A DNA stretch of 64,000 nucleotides, from assembly GCF_022346545.1 (NCBI RefSeq), contig NZ_JAKRNU010000006.1, forward strand, positions 239,483 through 303,482. The letters are read 5' to 3'. The stretch comes from Sporosarcina sp. ACRSM (lineage in GTDB: Bacteria > Bacillota > Bacilli > Bacillales_A > Planococcaceae). The position numbers were made by a program, and so were the translations under genes. This document shows positions 17,408 to 25,609 of this stretch, piece by piece. The notes under the pieces were generated by a model that ran no database searches, was not told the origin of the DNA, and saw only the letters and a list, made by a program, of their open reading frames with translations. The number at the start of each line of letters is the position of its first letter. Position 1 is the first letter of the stretch.

Positions 17408-17536
17408 CGAAAATCCCCCGTTCAGTCTAGATATCTTTTATATTACCATATATTCGGGACTCGGCTAAAAAGGATATTGTATTGTATTCTTTATACTGGA
17501 CTTTTGCCCATACGAAAAAGTTTCTTACTGTATGAA

Positions 17537-17567
17537 AAAACGCCTTCCTTTTTCAGGAAGACGTTTT
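17537..17567 (-). terminator. Terminator of the chemoreceptor gene
   Basis: AAAACGTCTTCCT and AGGAAGGCGTTTT arms with a GAAAA-type loop and a T run on the minus strand, just after the stop codon. Confidence 0.85.
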
Positions 17568-17570
17568 AGT

Positions 17571-19571
17571 TCATAGTTTAAAATGATTGATGGTCGTATA
17601 TAATTCATCGCTCAGATTGGACAATGCGTCGGCGGCTTCTGCCACTTGCCGGATCGCACTGAGCTGTTCATTCGACGATGCGCTGATTTCTTCACTCGCC
17701 GCCGCAGTTTCTTCGGCGGTCGCGGCCAATGTTTTAATTGGTTCTAAAGCAATTTCTTTCTGTTCGACAATGTGGTTCACCTCAACGTATACAGCGTTGA
17801 TGGATTGCTTCAACGAATGCATCATGTCCGAAATATTGCTAAAGGTTTCCTGTGTTGCTTGTACGACTTTTCCTTGTGTTTGAAATGTTTCTCCGGTTTC
17901 TCTCATTTGGACAGACACTTGATGGGAACCGTTCTGCAATTCTTGGATCGTCGCTTTCACTTCCTCCGTTGCACGGGCGGATTGTTCGGCCAATTTACGG
18001 ACTTCATCCGCAACGACGGCAAATCCTTTCCCTTGTTCTCCCGCACGCGCTGCTTCAATGCTAGCATTCAGGGCCAATAAATTTGTCTGGGCTGAAATTC
18101 GCGTAATCGCTTCCATCACTACACCGATTGCCCCAAACTTCGATTCTAAATCACTGACGACGTCAGCCATCGATTGCAAATTCAATTTCCAATCATCAAA
18201 CGAATGTTGTAGCTGATCAACTTGACTAATCCCGTTTTGGTTGGCTTCTTCTGCGTCTTCTGCGATTTTGGCCATCATGTCTGTTTTTTCCTGAATATTG
18301 ATGAGTTGATGGTCCAAATAATGAATCGTTTTCATGGCATCATCGGAATTAGTGGCTGATGTTGTGGCACCCGAAGCGATGTCATCGATTGCACCCGCTA
18401 TTTGTTCACTGACGGCATTCGTTTCCTCCGCAGAAGCACTTAATCCTTCTGCTGAAAAACGGACTTTATCGACAGAACGGTGGACGACCGTAAACGCATT
18501 GCGAACTTTTTCCGTCATCTCGTTGAAGTTGTAGGCTAGTTGACCGAATTCGTCTTGTGCTTTCACTTCTATCTTCGTATTCAATTCCCCAACCGCCACT
18601 TTGTTCATCGCCTCGCGGATTTTAGGGATCGGACTGACAATCCCCGATATGAGGAACCATAGAATAGCGATCATTAGTACCACCGCAACAAGGAATATAA
18701 GGACGATGATGCGCTTTGCTTGATCAAATGATCCGACAATGGATGCTTCGTTGAAAGCAGCTCCGACAGTCCAACCGTAGTGGGGGACTTCAGTAAAAAC
18801 GCCGATCATCTGATTGTCATTTTCGTGATAATACCCGACTCCTTCCGCTTTATTAACATCAAATATAGCCTCCATATAAGACAAATCGACCAATCTTTTG
18901 TCGTCATATTGTCGAGAAGGATGGACCATTGCTCCATTCCTGCTGTCAAATAAAAACGGATAGCCATCGAATCCAAAATCACTTGTGGATACTCGTTCCG
19001 TGATATTCCGTAAACCGATATCGACCCCGATGACACCAACGATGATTTGATTTCTTTTCATCGCTTTGGACGCGGTAATCACATGCTCGCCTGTAGCAGC
19101 ATCGATATACGGGTATGACCAATGGACTTGATCTGGATCTTGAATAGCTGTCTGATACCACAAACGACTCGTCGGGTTGAAATTCGGAATTTCTGTATGT
19201 GGAACAAATTTCGTAAACTTATTTTCAAACCCAAAATACATCAAATCTGCATCCGTCAATTGTCCCATATACTCGTTGAATGCCTGTTCAATTCCTTCAT
19301 CTAAATCACTTTCGTTCCCTCCGCCATACTGTGTCTCCATGAACCCAATAACTGACGGGTGCTCCGTAAGTAAATATAATGCTTTCTCATATTGCAACAT
19401 ATGATTTTCTATGGCTCTGCTCATTTCCGCCACCGCCACTTTGCTTTGATTGATCAGCACTTGTTCCGTCTGTCTTTGCGCTTGATGGCTGACTAAGAAA
19501 TACACCACCGAAAGAACGATCACAAGCAACAGAAATACGCTGACAATCAATTTCCCTTTAATTGACTTCAT
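17571..19571 (-). CDS. Methyl-accepting chemotaxis protein, dCache sensor type
   Basis: A 666-residue transmembrane chemoreceptor. TM1 spans about residues 8-28; a double-Cache extracytoplasmic sensor follows at about 35-280 with [21 protein letters not shown] typical of the family; TM2 at about 283-308; a HAMP segment at about 309-360; and the signalling domain to the C-terminus with the hairpin tip [35 protein letters not shown]. It relays an external small ligand (often amino acids or carboxylates) to CheA/CheW. The ligand cannot be named from sequence. No chemotaxis genes are adjacent. Confidence 0.93.
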   Translation of the reverse strand: MKSIKGKLIVSVFLLLVIVLSVVYFLVSHQAQRQTEQVLINQSKVAVAEMSRAIENHMLQYEKALYLLTEHPSVIGFMETQYGGGNESDLDEGIEQAFNEYMGQLTDADLMYFGFENKFTKFVPHTEIPNFNPTSRLWYQTAIQDPDQVHWSYPYIDAATGEHVITASKAMKRNQIIVGVIGVDIGLRNITERVSTSDFGFDGYPFLFDSRNGAMVHPSRQYDDKRLVDLSYMEAIFDVNKAEGVGYYHENDNQMIGVFTEVPHYGWTVGAAFNEASIVGSFDQAKRIIVLIFLVAVVLMIAILWFLISGIVSPIPKIREAMNKVAVGELNTKIEVKAQDEFGQLAYNFNEMTEKVRNAFTVVHRSVDKVRFSAEGLSASAEETNAVSEQIAGAIDDIASGATTSATNSDDAMKTIHYLDHQLINIQEKTDMMAKIAEDAEEANQNGISQVDQLQHSFDDWKLNLQSMADVVSDLESKFGAIGVVMEAITRISAQTNLLALNASIEAARAGEQGKGFAVVADEVRKLAEQSARATEEVKATIQELQNGSHQVSVQMRETGETFQTQGKVVQATQETFSNISDMMHSLKQSINAVYVEVNHIVEQKEIALEPIKTLAATAEETAAASEEISASSNEQLSAIRQVAEAADALSNLSDELYTTINHFKL

Positions 19572-19691
19572 TTTCTCCCCTCATTCCTAGTTCTATCTAT
19601 TCACGGTAAAAAAGAATCATAGTACCTATTATAAGCGATAAAACAAGTAGAAGGTAGAATATTTTCAACAAACAAAATATTTATGCAAAAA

Positions 19692-19720
19692 TAAAAAAAA
19701 ACGCCAAAGCTGGCGCTTTC
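19692..19720 (-). terminator. Terminator of the histidine phosphatase gene
   Basis: AGCGCCAGC/GCTTTGGCG hairpin followed by nine T residues on the minus strand. Confidence 0.85.
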
Positions 19721-19731
19721 CATAATATAGA

Positions 19732-20316
19732 TTAGAAACTAGAGTCTAAATGTTTCGTACAATTAAAGAGATGGCAAAGGTTTACATCCTCTTGAACTTC
19801 CACTACTGTAACGGAGGTATTTTGTAAATTCTTCTCAAATTCACGTTCAGGAATGAGCACGCCTAACAGTCGCCAGATGAATCCGCCATGGCTGATGACG
19901 AGGATCCTTTTACCAGGATACTTCTCTTTCATCTCCTCGAGAAAATCTGCACCGCGGGCAATGACCTCCTCATACGGTTCGGTCCCTAAATCCAATTCCC
20001 TCCATGCCTCTCCCCATTTCGCAATGCGCTCTGCTTCTGTCGTCCCTTCAATCAAGCCTCCGCCCACTTCTCGCAAACGGAAGTCGGTGTGGAAAGGCAA
20101 ATTTGGCAGGCGCTCCGCGATCATCTCCGCAGTTTGCTTTGCACGCAGTTGCGGACTCGTGTAAACGATATCCCATTGTTCACTGGAAAGTCGCTCTGCA
20201 ACTCGCTCGGCCATCTCGATTCCTTCTTCATCAAGCGGGATATCCGAGCTTCCTTGCGCTCTTTTTTCTTTATTCCAGGCAGTTACGCCATGTCTGACAA
20301 ATCCGAATGTCGTCAA
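19732..20316 (-). CDS. Histidine phosphatase superfamily protein (phosphoglycerate-mutase-like)
   Basis: A 194-residue branch 1 histidine phosphatase. The catalytic RHG motif is in FGFVRHGVTAWN near the N-terminus and the second histidine is in ILVISHGGFIWR; LREVGGGLIEG includes the acidic partner. I place the start at the TTG at 20316 because GGGAGG lies nine bases upstream and the protein then begins just before the RHG strand, as usual. A GTG at 20340 is possible but has no ribosome binding site. Substrates of such PhoE/CobC-like enzymes vary; none can be named here. Confidence 0.82.
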   Translation of the reverse strand: MTTFGFVRHGVTAWNKEKRAQGSSDIPLDEEGIEMAERVAERLSSEQWDIVYTSPQLRAKQTAEMIAERLPNLPFHTDFRLREVGGGLIEGTTEAERIAKWGEAWRELDLGTEPYEEVIARGADFLEEMKEKYPGKRILVISHGGFIWRLLGVLIPEREFEKNLQNTSVTVVEVQEDVNLCHLFNCTKHLDSSF

Positions 20317-20455
20317 TAGAAACAGCCTCCCATTGTTCACTTGTTCCAGTAAAAATTTTTGATATCCATTATTCTAGAAAGTTATCAGCGTTAACAGGAT
20401 AAATATCAGCGCTCGCATATGAAAAATCGGCGAACCAGGACTTTCAACCTATTAT

Positions 20456-21244
20456 TCACACGACGTAGCCAAGCGATCTTAATACGTTATGCATAAAGGC
20501 TTCCGTATACAAATACACTTCTTCACGTTCCGGCTCTTGATAAACATCGTGATAAAGCCATTTCCACTCCTTATACTGGAATTCGGAAAGATTCTGGTGT
20601 AGCAGCCATTTTTTCACGAATGTAATATCTGCAATTTTGTCTTCGCCTGCCGTGTGGACCAGTATCGGTACATCGTCGATAGCCCCTTCATGGTGGACGA
20701 CCGTCTTCATGAAAGTTTGCAATTCCTTATACCAAGTGGCTGTAACGATCGGATTATACGTCCGATTTTCGCCCGCTTCCACATATAGCTCAACATTCCG
20801 TGTCAGCATTTCAATGCCGATTTCATGATTCAATTTCATGGATGAAGTCCATTTTGTCAAAACCGATGAAAATTTAGGCGGATGTTGAAGAAGGGATAGC
20901 CATGGTGAACTGAAGATATAACCTGCACACTCAAACTTGCCTCTCTGCAAGGCATGCATGACAAGTGTGGCACCCAGTCCATGGCCAATGACAAATAGCG
21001 GTAAATTATCCGCCAGTCCGACCGTCATCAATTTCTTCACATATTTTTCGTACTTATCAAATGACTCATTGTGTATTTTCCGATCCGCGTCGGCCCCGTG
21101 ACCCGGCAAATCCCCAGTCACCACATGAAAACCGCTATTTCGCAGTTTCTGAATGAGCCACGCATATCGATTATGGTCTTCGTACGCATTATGGACAAGG
21201 GCTACCACTGCTTTCGGTTGCCCTGCCGCTTCCCATTTCCACAT
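20456..21244 (-). CDS. Alpha/beta hydrolase, YtpA-like, with Gly in the nucleophile position
   Basis: A 262-residue serine-aminopeptidase/monoacylglycerol-lipase-like hydrolase, matching the position of ytpA (lysophospholipase) relative to ytoA-metK in Bacillus. The oxyanion/DLPGHG block is at residues 45-50, and acid and histidine candidates are in HTAGEDKIAD and WLYHDVYQ. The nucleophile elbow expected as G-H-S-x-G reads GHGLG (residues 87-91), so the catalytic Ser is replaced by Gly89. The reading frame is otherwise intact. The protein may be inactive, or use another residue. Confidence 0.75.
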   Translation of the reverse strand: MWKWEAAGQPKAVVALVHNAYEDHNRYAWLIQKLRNSGFHVVTGDLPGHGADADRKIHNESFDKYEKYVKKLMTVGLADNLPLFVIGHGLGATLVMHALQRGKFECAGYIFSSPWLSLLQHPPKFSSVLTKWTSSMKLNHEIGIEMLTRNVELYVEAGENRTYNPIVTATWYKELQTFMKTVVHHEGAIDDVPILVHTAGEDKIADITFVKKWLLHQNLSEFQYKEWKWLYHDVYQEPEREEVYLYTEAFMHNVLRSLGYVV

Positions 21245-21362
21245 TGAGCTCTCCCCCTACTCACCTTATTCTCGGTTTAGCTATTTTCCCGATATTCGTT
21301 CAATAAAAACTTGAACTTTGTTAAGATAATTATACACTACTCAACGAATAGGAGTTGGCACG

Positions 21363-21875
21363 ATGATTTATCCATTTCATGAACATACACCGAAAATCGA
21401 TCCATCCGTATTTATCGCAGATTATACAACCATTACTGGAGACGTGACAATAGGTCCTGAATCATCCATTTGGTTCAATACGGTCATCCGTGGGGACGTA
21501 GCGCCTACAATCATTGGACGGAAAGTGAACATTCAAGATTTATGTTGCCTTCACCAAAGTCCAAATCGCCCTCTCATCTTGGAAGATGAAGTGACAGTGG
21601 GCCACCAAGTGACTTTACATAGTTGTACAGTGAAAAAACGAGCTCTGATTGGTATGGGCTCGATCATTTTGGATGGTGCAGAAATCGGGGAAGGGGCATT
21701 CATCGGAGCCGGCAGCCTCGTGCCACCCGGCAAGAAAATCCCTTCGAACTCACTCGCGATGGGATCACCCGCAAAAGTCGTCCGTGAATTGAACGACGAG
21801 GACCGAATCGATATGGAACGAATTGTTAGGGAATATGCGGAGAAAGGGCAGTATTATAAGAGTCTGCAGAAGTGA
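21363..21875 (+). CDS. Gamma-class carbonic anhydrase-like hexapeptide protein (YtoA)
   Basis: A 170-residue left-handed beta-helix protein. Zinc-ligand histidines of the gamma carbonic anhydrase family are in CCLHQSP, VTVGHQVTLHSC, with DGAEIGEGAFIGAGSLVPPG as hexapeptide turns. It corresponds to ytoA in the conserved ytoA-metK-pckA neighbourhood. A paralogue beside the phenylacetate genes (35682-36212) is more likely the PaaY form. Carbonic anhydrase activity has been shown for only some family members. GGAGTTGGCACG precedes the ATG. Confidence 0.88.
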   Translation: MIYPFHEHTPKIDPSVFIADYTTITGDVTIGPESSIWFNTVIRGDVAPTIIGRKVNIQDLCCLHQSPNRPLILEDEVTVGHQVTLHSCTVKKRALIGMGSIILDGAEIGEGAFIGAGSLVPPGKKIPSNSLAMGSPAKVVRELNDEDRIDMERIVREYAEKGQYYKSLQK

Positions 21876-21882
21876 ACAAAAG

Positions 21883-21957
21883 CGTAAGCGCCTGATCAGG
21901 GGCGGCAAGCAAAGGTATCCCTCTATTCTAGTTCAGCGCTGCACTAGAATAGAGGGA
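21883..21957 (+). terminator. Repeat remnant and strong hairpin after the ytoA-like gene
   Basis: Bases 21919-21957 form a perfect 15-bp stem (TCCCTCTATTCTAGT and complement) around a 10-base loop; no T run follows, so terminator function is likely but not typical. Bases 21883-21912 (AAAAGCGTAAGCGCCTGAT, then GGGGCGGCAAGC) resemble an AAGCGCAAGCGCC-type dispersed repeat that I recall from many Bacillales intergenic regions. Confidence 0.5.
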
Positions 21958-22021
21958 GGAACTTTGGACTATGCAAACAAACTAATCGAAGCTAACACAA
22001 TTGTAATGGCGAGGTTTCATT

Positions 22022-23176
22022 TCAATAAGCCGCTTTAAAGATGTTCACAATATCCGTCTCGGTTCCTTGAATCGGATTACTAAACGCATTACCATCTTGA
22101 AGGGCAAGTTTTGCCATGTATTCAAAATCCTCTTCTTTAACGCCCAACTCCCTTAAACTTGATGGGATGTTGACATCTTGACAAAGCTTTTTAATGGATT
22201 CAATCGCTTTATCTGCCGCTTCTCTAAGTGAAAGCCCCTCAATATTTTCTCCCATGAATACCGCAATGTCTGCGAATTTCTGAAGATTGGAGATGAGATT
22301 AAAGCGTTCTACATGTGGAAGCAAAATCGCGTTCGCAACACCATGTGGCATATCATATAAACCGCCGAGCTGATGCGCCATCGCATGCACATAGCCTAAT
22401 CCGGCATTGTTAAAGGCCATCCCAGCTAGTAATGAAGCATGCGCCATATTTTCGCGTGCCTCCAAATTCTGTCCATACGCAACAGCTTGTCTTAAATTTT
22501 GTGAGATTAATTTAATCGCCTGAATGGCAACTGCGTCCGTGACAGGGTTCGCTCCTAACGAAACATATGATTCGACCGCATGTGTAAGTGCATCAATACC
22601 GGTTGCTGCAGTCAATGCAGGTGGTTTCCCTACCATTAATTCTGGATCATTGATGGAGACAAGCGGTGTGTTTCTCCAACTCACAATCACATATTTGATC
22701 TTTTTCTCAGCATGCGTAATGACACAATGCCGAGTCACTTCACTTGCCGTGCCTGCGGTCGTATTCACACAAACGATTGGTGGGAGTGGGTTGGTCAGCT
22801 TCTCAATTCCCGCGTAGTCTTCGTAAAGATCCCCTTCATGGCTCGCTGCAATCCCGATTCCCTTCCCACAGTCATGGGCACTGCCACCACCAACTGTAAT
22901 AATCAAATCGCATTGCTCATCCTTGAAAATTTTCAAGCCGTCGTAAATATTATGATCTTTTGGATTGGGTTCCACTCCGTCGAAAAACGTATACGCTATG
23001 CCGGCTTCTTCCAATGAAGATGCCACTCTCGAAACCGCCCCGTCTTCCAAGCCGCGTAGAAAACGATCCGTTACAATCAATGCTTTTGTTCCTCCCAATA
23101 TCTCACACCGTTCCCCTACCACACTCACACAACCGCGGCCAAAAAAGTTTACATTCGGCATAAAAAAATCATACAT
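22022..23176 (-). CDS. Iron-containing alcohol dehydrogenase, sigma-54 controlled
   Basis: A 384-residue group III (Fe-dependent) NAD(P) alcohol dehydrogenase. The cofactor loop GGGSAHDCGKG, the metal-site region THAVESYVSLGANP, and the histidine ligands in YVHAMAHQLGGLYDMPHGVANAILLPH are all present. The ATG at 23176 follows AAAGGAGGAAATGTC; an in-frame extension upstream lacks a site and runs toward the promoter. A near-perfect -24/-12 promoter lies 62 bp upstream on the same strand, and a sigma-54 activator is encoded divergently. Methanol/ethanol/propanediol-type substrates are possible. Confidence 0.9.
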   Translation of the reverse strand: MYDFFMPNVNFFGRGCVSVVGERCEILGGTKALIVTDRFLRGLEDGAVSRVASSLEEAGIAYTFFDGVEPNPKDHNIYDGLKIFKDEQCDLIITVGGGSAHDCGKGIGIAASHEGDLYEDYAGIEKLTNPLPPIVCVNTTAGTASEVTRHCVITHAEKKIKYVIVSWRNTPLVSINDPELMVGKPPALTAATGIDALTHAVESYVSLGANPVTDAVAIQAIKLISQNLRQAVAYGQNLEARENMAHASLLAGMAFNNAGLGYVHAMAHQLGGLYDMPHGVANAILLPHVERFNLISNLQKFADIAVFMGENIEGLSLREAADKAIESIKKLCQDVNIPSSLRELGVKEEDFEYMAKLALQDGNAFSNPIQGTETDIVNIFKAAY

Positions 23177-23237
23177 GACATTTCCTCCTTTTAATGATTT
23201 AGTGTTAACTCGAATCATGGGTACTTCAAAATTAAAA

Positions 23238-23253
23238 TGCAAATACCGTGCCA
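23238..23253 (-). promoter_or_regulatory. Sigma-54 (-24/-12) promoter of the iron alcohol dehydrogenase
   Basis: Minus strand TGGCACGGTATTTGCA matches the consensus TGGCACG-N4-TTGCW at every defined position. It is placed 62 bp ahead of the ATG and about 75 bp from the palindromic sites at 23314-23344. Confidence 0.88.
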
Positions 23254-23313
23254 ATTCTATTCAAACGAAGTTTAAGGAGATAGTTGCCTTTCTGTAGCAT
23301 AAAAACAACACAA

Positions 23314-23344
23314 TGTAGCCCTACAGTGTAGTTTTTTCTCTACA
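23314..23344. promoter_or_regulatory. Candidate upstream activator sites (TGTAG/CTACA palindromes)
   Basis: Two inverted repeats, TGTAG-CC-CTACA at 23314-23325 and TGTAG-N8-CTACA at 23327-23344, lie about 90-110 bases upstream of the expected start of the sigma-54 transcript, the usual distance for enhancer-binding proteins. The same half-site occurs in the long palindrome at 25483-25520 before the second sigma-54 promoter. Confidence 0.55.
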
Positions 23345-23465
23345 ATTCAGTAGTTTATTGGATACTCTCCTACCCTATTGAAAGAATAAAAAATTGATAT
23401 GTTATAATAATCAAATAAATGATTCCAAACTCAATAACTTCCAGATCGTTCATTACATAGAAAGG

Positions 23466-25280
23466 ATGAGTAAACCAACTATGTTAACGCAAGCGATGGA
23501 CAATACAAAAATGGACCTACTCTGTGCGGGAAACTGGATGACCTCCCCTCCCCATACCTTAGATACCGGAAAAACATATGAAGAAGCTGCAAGGTTAGTG
23601 GAAAAATTAGAACTGAGTTGCTTGCCGATTATCAATGCTAAAGGCTATCCGGTGGGAACCATTACGGTAAACGAATTAATGCATGCCTTATTACATGGAA
23701 AACATCATCAGACAATCAATTCCGCAGCGCATGTACAAAATCACGCTATCATACAGGAAAATACGAACATCTTAGATCTCTTAACCATTTCACACCAACG
23801 TTTTTTAGTCGTCAATTCTTCCAATAAACTGATTGGCATTTTAACGAGAAATGACGTATTGAACGCAATCAGCCATTACATGCATCGGCTGCAACAAGAA
23901 AAAAGCAATGCAGAGATTTTAAGTGCTATTTTGGAAAGGGCTTACGAGGGTATAGCAGTTGTTGATTCGAACGGAATTTTATTGGAATTTAACGAAGCGT
24001 ATAGTCGATTCACCGGGGTGAAAAGAAAAGATGCAATTGGAAGGCATGTAACAGAAGTCATTGAAAATACCAATCTGCATATGACTGTCAAAACAGCAAC
24101 TCCTGATAGAGGGGTATTGCAAATCATTCAAGGTCAGCCAATGGTTGTCCACCGTATACCTATTTGGAAAGACGGTGTAGTAGTAGGCGCAATCGGCATG
24201 CTTATATTTGAAGGGGTATCGGAAGTCTATGAAATATTAGATCGATTGCAAAGCGAGAAAATAAAGGAGAAAGGCACCTCCACTCCTTCCCTTTCCAAAC
24301 AGCAGCCTACCAATGCGACGGTGATTGGCCGAATTATCGGTTCAAGTGAAAATATAGAAGATATCAAAAGACTTGCGAGGAAAGCCGCAAGAACGATAGC
24401 CACCGTATTGATCACCGGTGAAAGTGGTACGGGTAAAGAAGTGTTTGCAAAAAATATTCACCAACAAAGCTCTTATTTCAATGGTCCGTTCATTAGTGTC
24501 AACTGTGGGGCCATCCCGGAACAATTATTTGAATCAGAGCTTTTCGGCTATGAAGAAGGGGCATTTACAGGTGCAAAAAAAGGAGGGAAACTGGGAAAGT
24601 TTGAACTTGCTCAAAACGGTACCATCTTCCTCGATGAAATATGCGAGCTGTCCTTAATCATGCAAACAAAATTATTACGGGTCCTGCAAGAAAGGGAAGC
24701 CGAGCGTGTCGGTAGTGTAAATAAGTATAAAGTCAACGTTCGCGTCATTTCCGCTACGAATCGAAATATAGAGGAAATGGTGGAAAACGGTCAATTCCGC
24801 GAAGACCTGTATTACCGATTGAATATTATCCGGTTACACCTTCCTCCACTTCGTGAACGAGTGGAGGATATCCCGATCTTATTAGCTTATTATGTAAAAG
24901 ATATTTGTAAAAAGTATCAGTTACCTGAAAAAACATTGTCCTCGGAAGTGGTCGCGACCCTAATGACCTACCATTGGAAAGGCAACATTCGTGAACTCGT
25001 CAATACAGTTGAACATGTCGTCACAATGACAGACAAAGACCATATTGAACTGGACGATTTACCAACTATGATCAGGAACAGCCCTTCCTATGCGCAACAA
25101 ATAGCACATGTAAACAGGAATTCCTTGATCGATCAATTTAGAACTAAAAATGATAACGTTGAAAAAGTACTGATCCTTCAAGCTTTAAACAATGCACAAG
25201 GCAATAAATCAAAAGCTGCAGAACTGCTTGGCATCCACCGAACTACTTTATATCAAAAACTTAAAAAATATGGCTTATGA
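23466..25280 (+). CDS. Sigma-54 dependent activator with CBS pair, PAS, AAA+ and Fis domains
   Basis: About 604 residues. In order: two CBS domains (about residues 20-140, with CLPIINAKGYPVGTITVNE and FLVVNSSNKLIGILTRNDV), a PAS domain (about 150-265, AILERAYEGIAVVDSNGILLEFNEAYSRFTG), the AAA+ domain (about 290-520) with Walker A GESGTGKE and the sigma-54 contact loop GAFTGA, and a C-terminal Fis-type helix-turn-helix (NKSKAAELLGIHRTTLYQKL). It hydrolyses ATP to open sigma-54 holoenzyme. Start choice is uncertain: the frame opens with a TTG at 23394, an ATG at 23466 sits directly on AGAAAGG, and another ATG is at 23481; a TATAAT near 23405 suggests the start lies downstream of it. It stands between two alcohol dehydrogenase genes, both with sigma-54 promoters, which are the likely targets. 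Confidence 0.88.
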   Translation: MSKPTMLTQAMDNTKMDLLCAGNWMTSPPHTLDTGKTYEEAARLVEKLELSCLPIINAKGYPVGTITVNELMHALLHGKHHQTINSAAHVQNHAIIQENTNILDLLTISHQRFLVVNSSNKLIGILTRNDVLNAISHYMHRLQQEKSNAEILSAILERAYEGIAVVDSNGILLEFNEAYSRFTGVKRKDAIGRHVTEVIENTNLHMTVKTATPDRGVLQIIQGQPMVVHRIPIWKDGVVVGAIGMLIFEGVSEVYEILDRLQSEKIKEKGTSTPSLSKQQPTNATVIGRIIGSSENIEDIKRLARKAARTIATVLITGESGTGKEVFAKNIHQQSSYFNGPFISVNCGAIPEQLFESELFGYEEGAFTGAKKGGKLGKFELAQNGTIFLDEICELSLIMQTKLLRVLQEREAERVGSVNKYKVNVRVISATNRNIEEMVENGQFREDLYYRLNIIRLHLPPLRERVEDIPILLAYYVKDICKKYQLPEKTLSSEVVATLMTYHWKGNIRELVNTVEHVVTMTDKDHIELDDLPTMIRNSPSYAQQIAHVNRNSLIDQFRTKNDNVEKVLILQALNNAQGNKSKAAELLGIHRTTLYQKLKKYGL

Positions 25281-25294
25281 GCCTCTTCTCTACA

Positions 25295-25321
25295 GGACCA
25301 TCCATTGTATTCGGGATGGTC
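25295..25321 (+). terminator. Terminator-like hairpin after the activator gene, first copy
   Basis: GACCATCC/GGATGGTC stem with a 10-base loop, 15 bp after the stop codon. It is nearly identical to the hairpin at 25524-25555 but its T run is missing, replaced by the start of the palindromic element at 25321. Confidence 0.6.
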
Positions 25322-25448
25322 TCAGCCTGTTGACAAACGCTCGCATCCGTTGTTGCTCGTCTCGCTCGTCCACTCATGAACTCTAGTTCGATTCGCGTCT
25401 TCGCTCGACTTCGCGCCTAGGCTGACAAGCGTTTTCAATCAGGCTGAG
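25321..25448. repeat. Palindromic element bounded by CTCAGCCTG/CAGGCTGAG
   Basis: A 128-bp block with inverted ends CTCAGCCTGTTGACAAACGC and GCGTTTTCAATCAGGCTGAG, and a GC-richer interior full of CTCG/GCGA repeats unlike the flanks. It sits between two copies of the same terminator hairpin. It has no coding potential I can support. It looks like a small non-coding mobile or repeated palindrome. Confidence 0.6.
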
Positions 25449-25482
25449 GGAATTCCTAATTTACAGCATATACTTTAAAAAA

Positions 25483-25520
25483 GATTGTAGACAAAGTAAA
25501 AAACAACTTTGTCTACAATC
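25483..25520. promoter_or_regulatory. 15-bp perfect inverted repeat, candidate activator site
   Basis: GATTGTAGACAAAGT and its exact complement are separated by 8 bases. The centre is about 80 bases upstream of the expected start of the sigma-54 transcript from 25557-25572. It shares TGTAG/CTACA half-sites with 23314-23344. A terminator role is less likely because no T run follows. Confidence 0.55.
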
Positions 25521-25523
25521 TGG

Positions 25524-25555
25524 GACCATCCGTTACATTCGGGATGGTCTTTTTT
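25524..25555 (+). terminator. Terminator, second copy, abutting the sigma-54 promoter
   Basis: GACCATCC/GGATGGTC stem followed by six T residues. It insulates the second alcohol dehydrogenase operon from read-through, and its T run ends directly at the -24 element. Confidence 0.8.
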
Positions 25556-25556
25556 A

Positions 25557-25572
25557 TGGCAAGTTTCTTGCA
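25557..25572 (+). promoter_or_regulatory. Sigma-54 (-24/-12) promoter of the adh-mmsA operon
   Basis: TGGCAAGTTTCTTGCA matches TGGCACG-N4-TTGCW with a single deviation (A for C at the sixth base) and correct GG to GC spacing of 10. The TTG start of the next gene lies 38 bp downstream. Confidence 0.85.
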
Positions 25573-25609
25573 TATACGTAGTAGTGTATCAACTAAAGGG
25601 GGGAGTCGT

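Noticed and set aside
25300..25450. Open frame reading through the palindromic element
   Set aside because: It lacks a ribosome binding site and overlaps the terminator hairpin; composition follows the CTCG/GCGA repeats.
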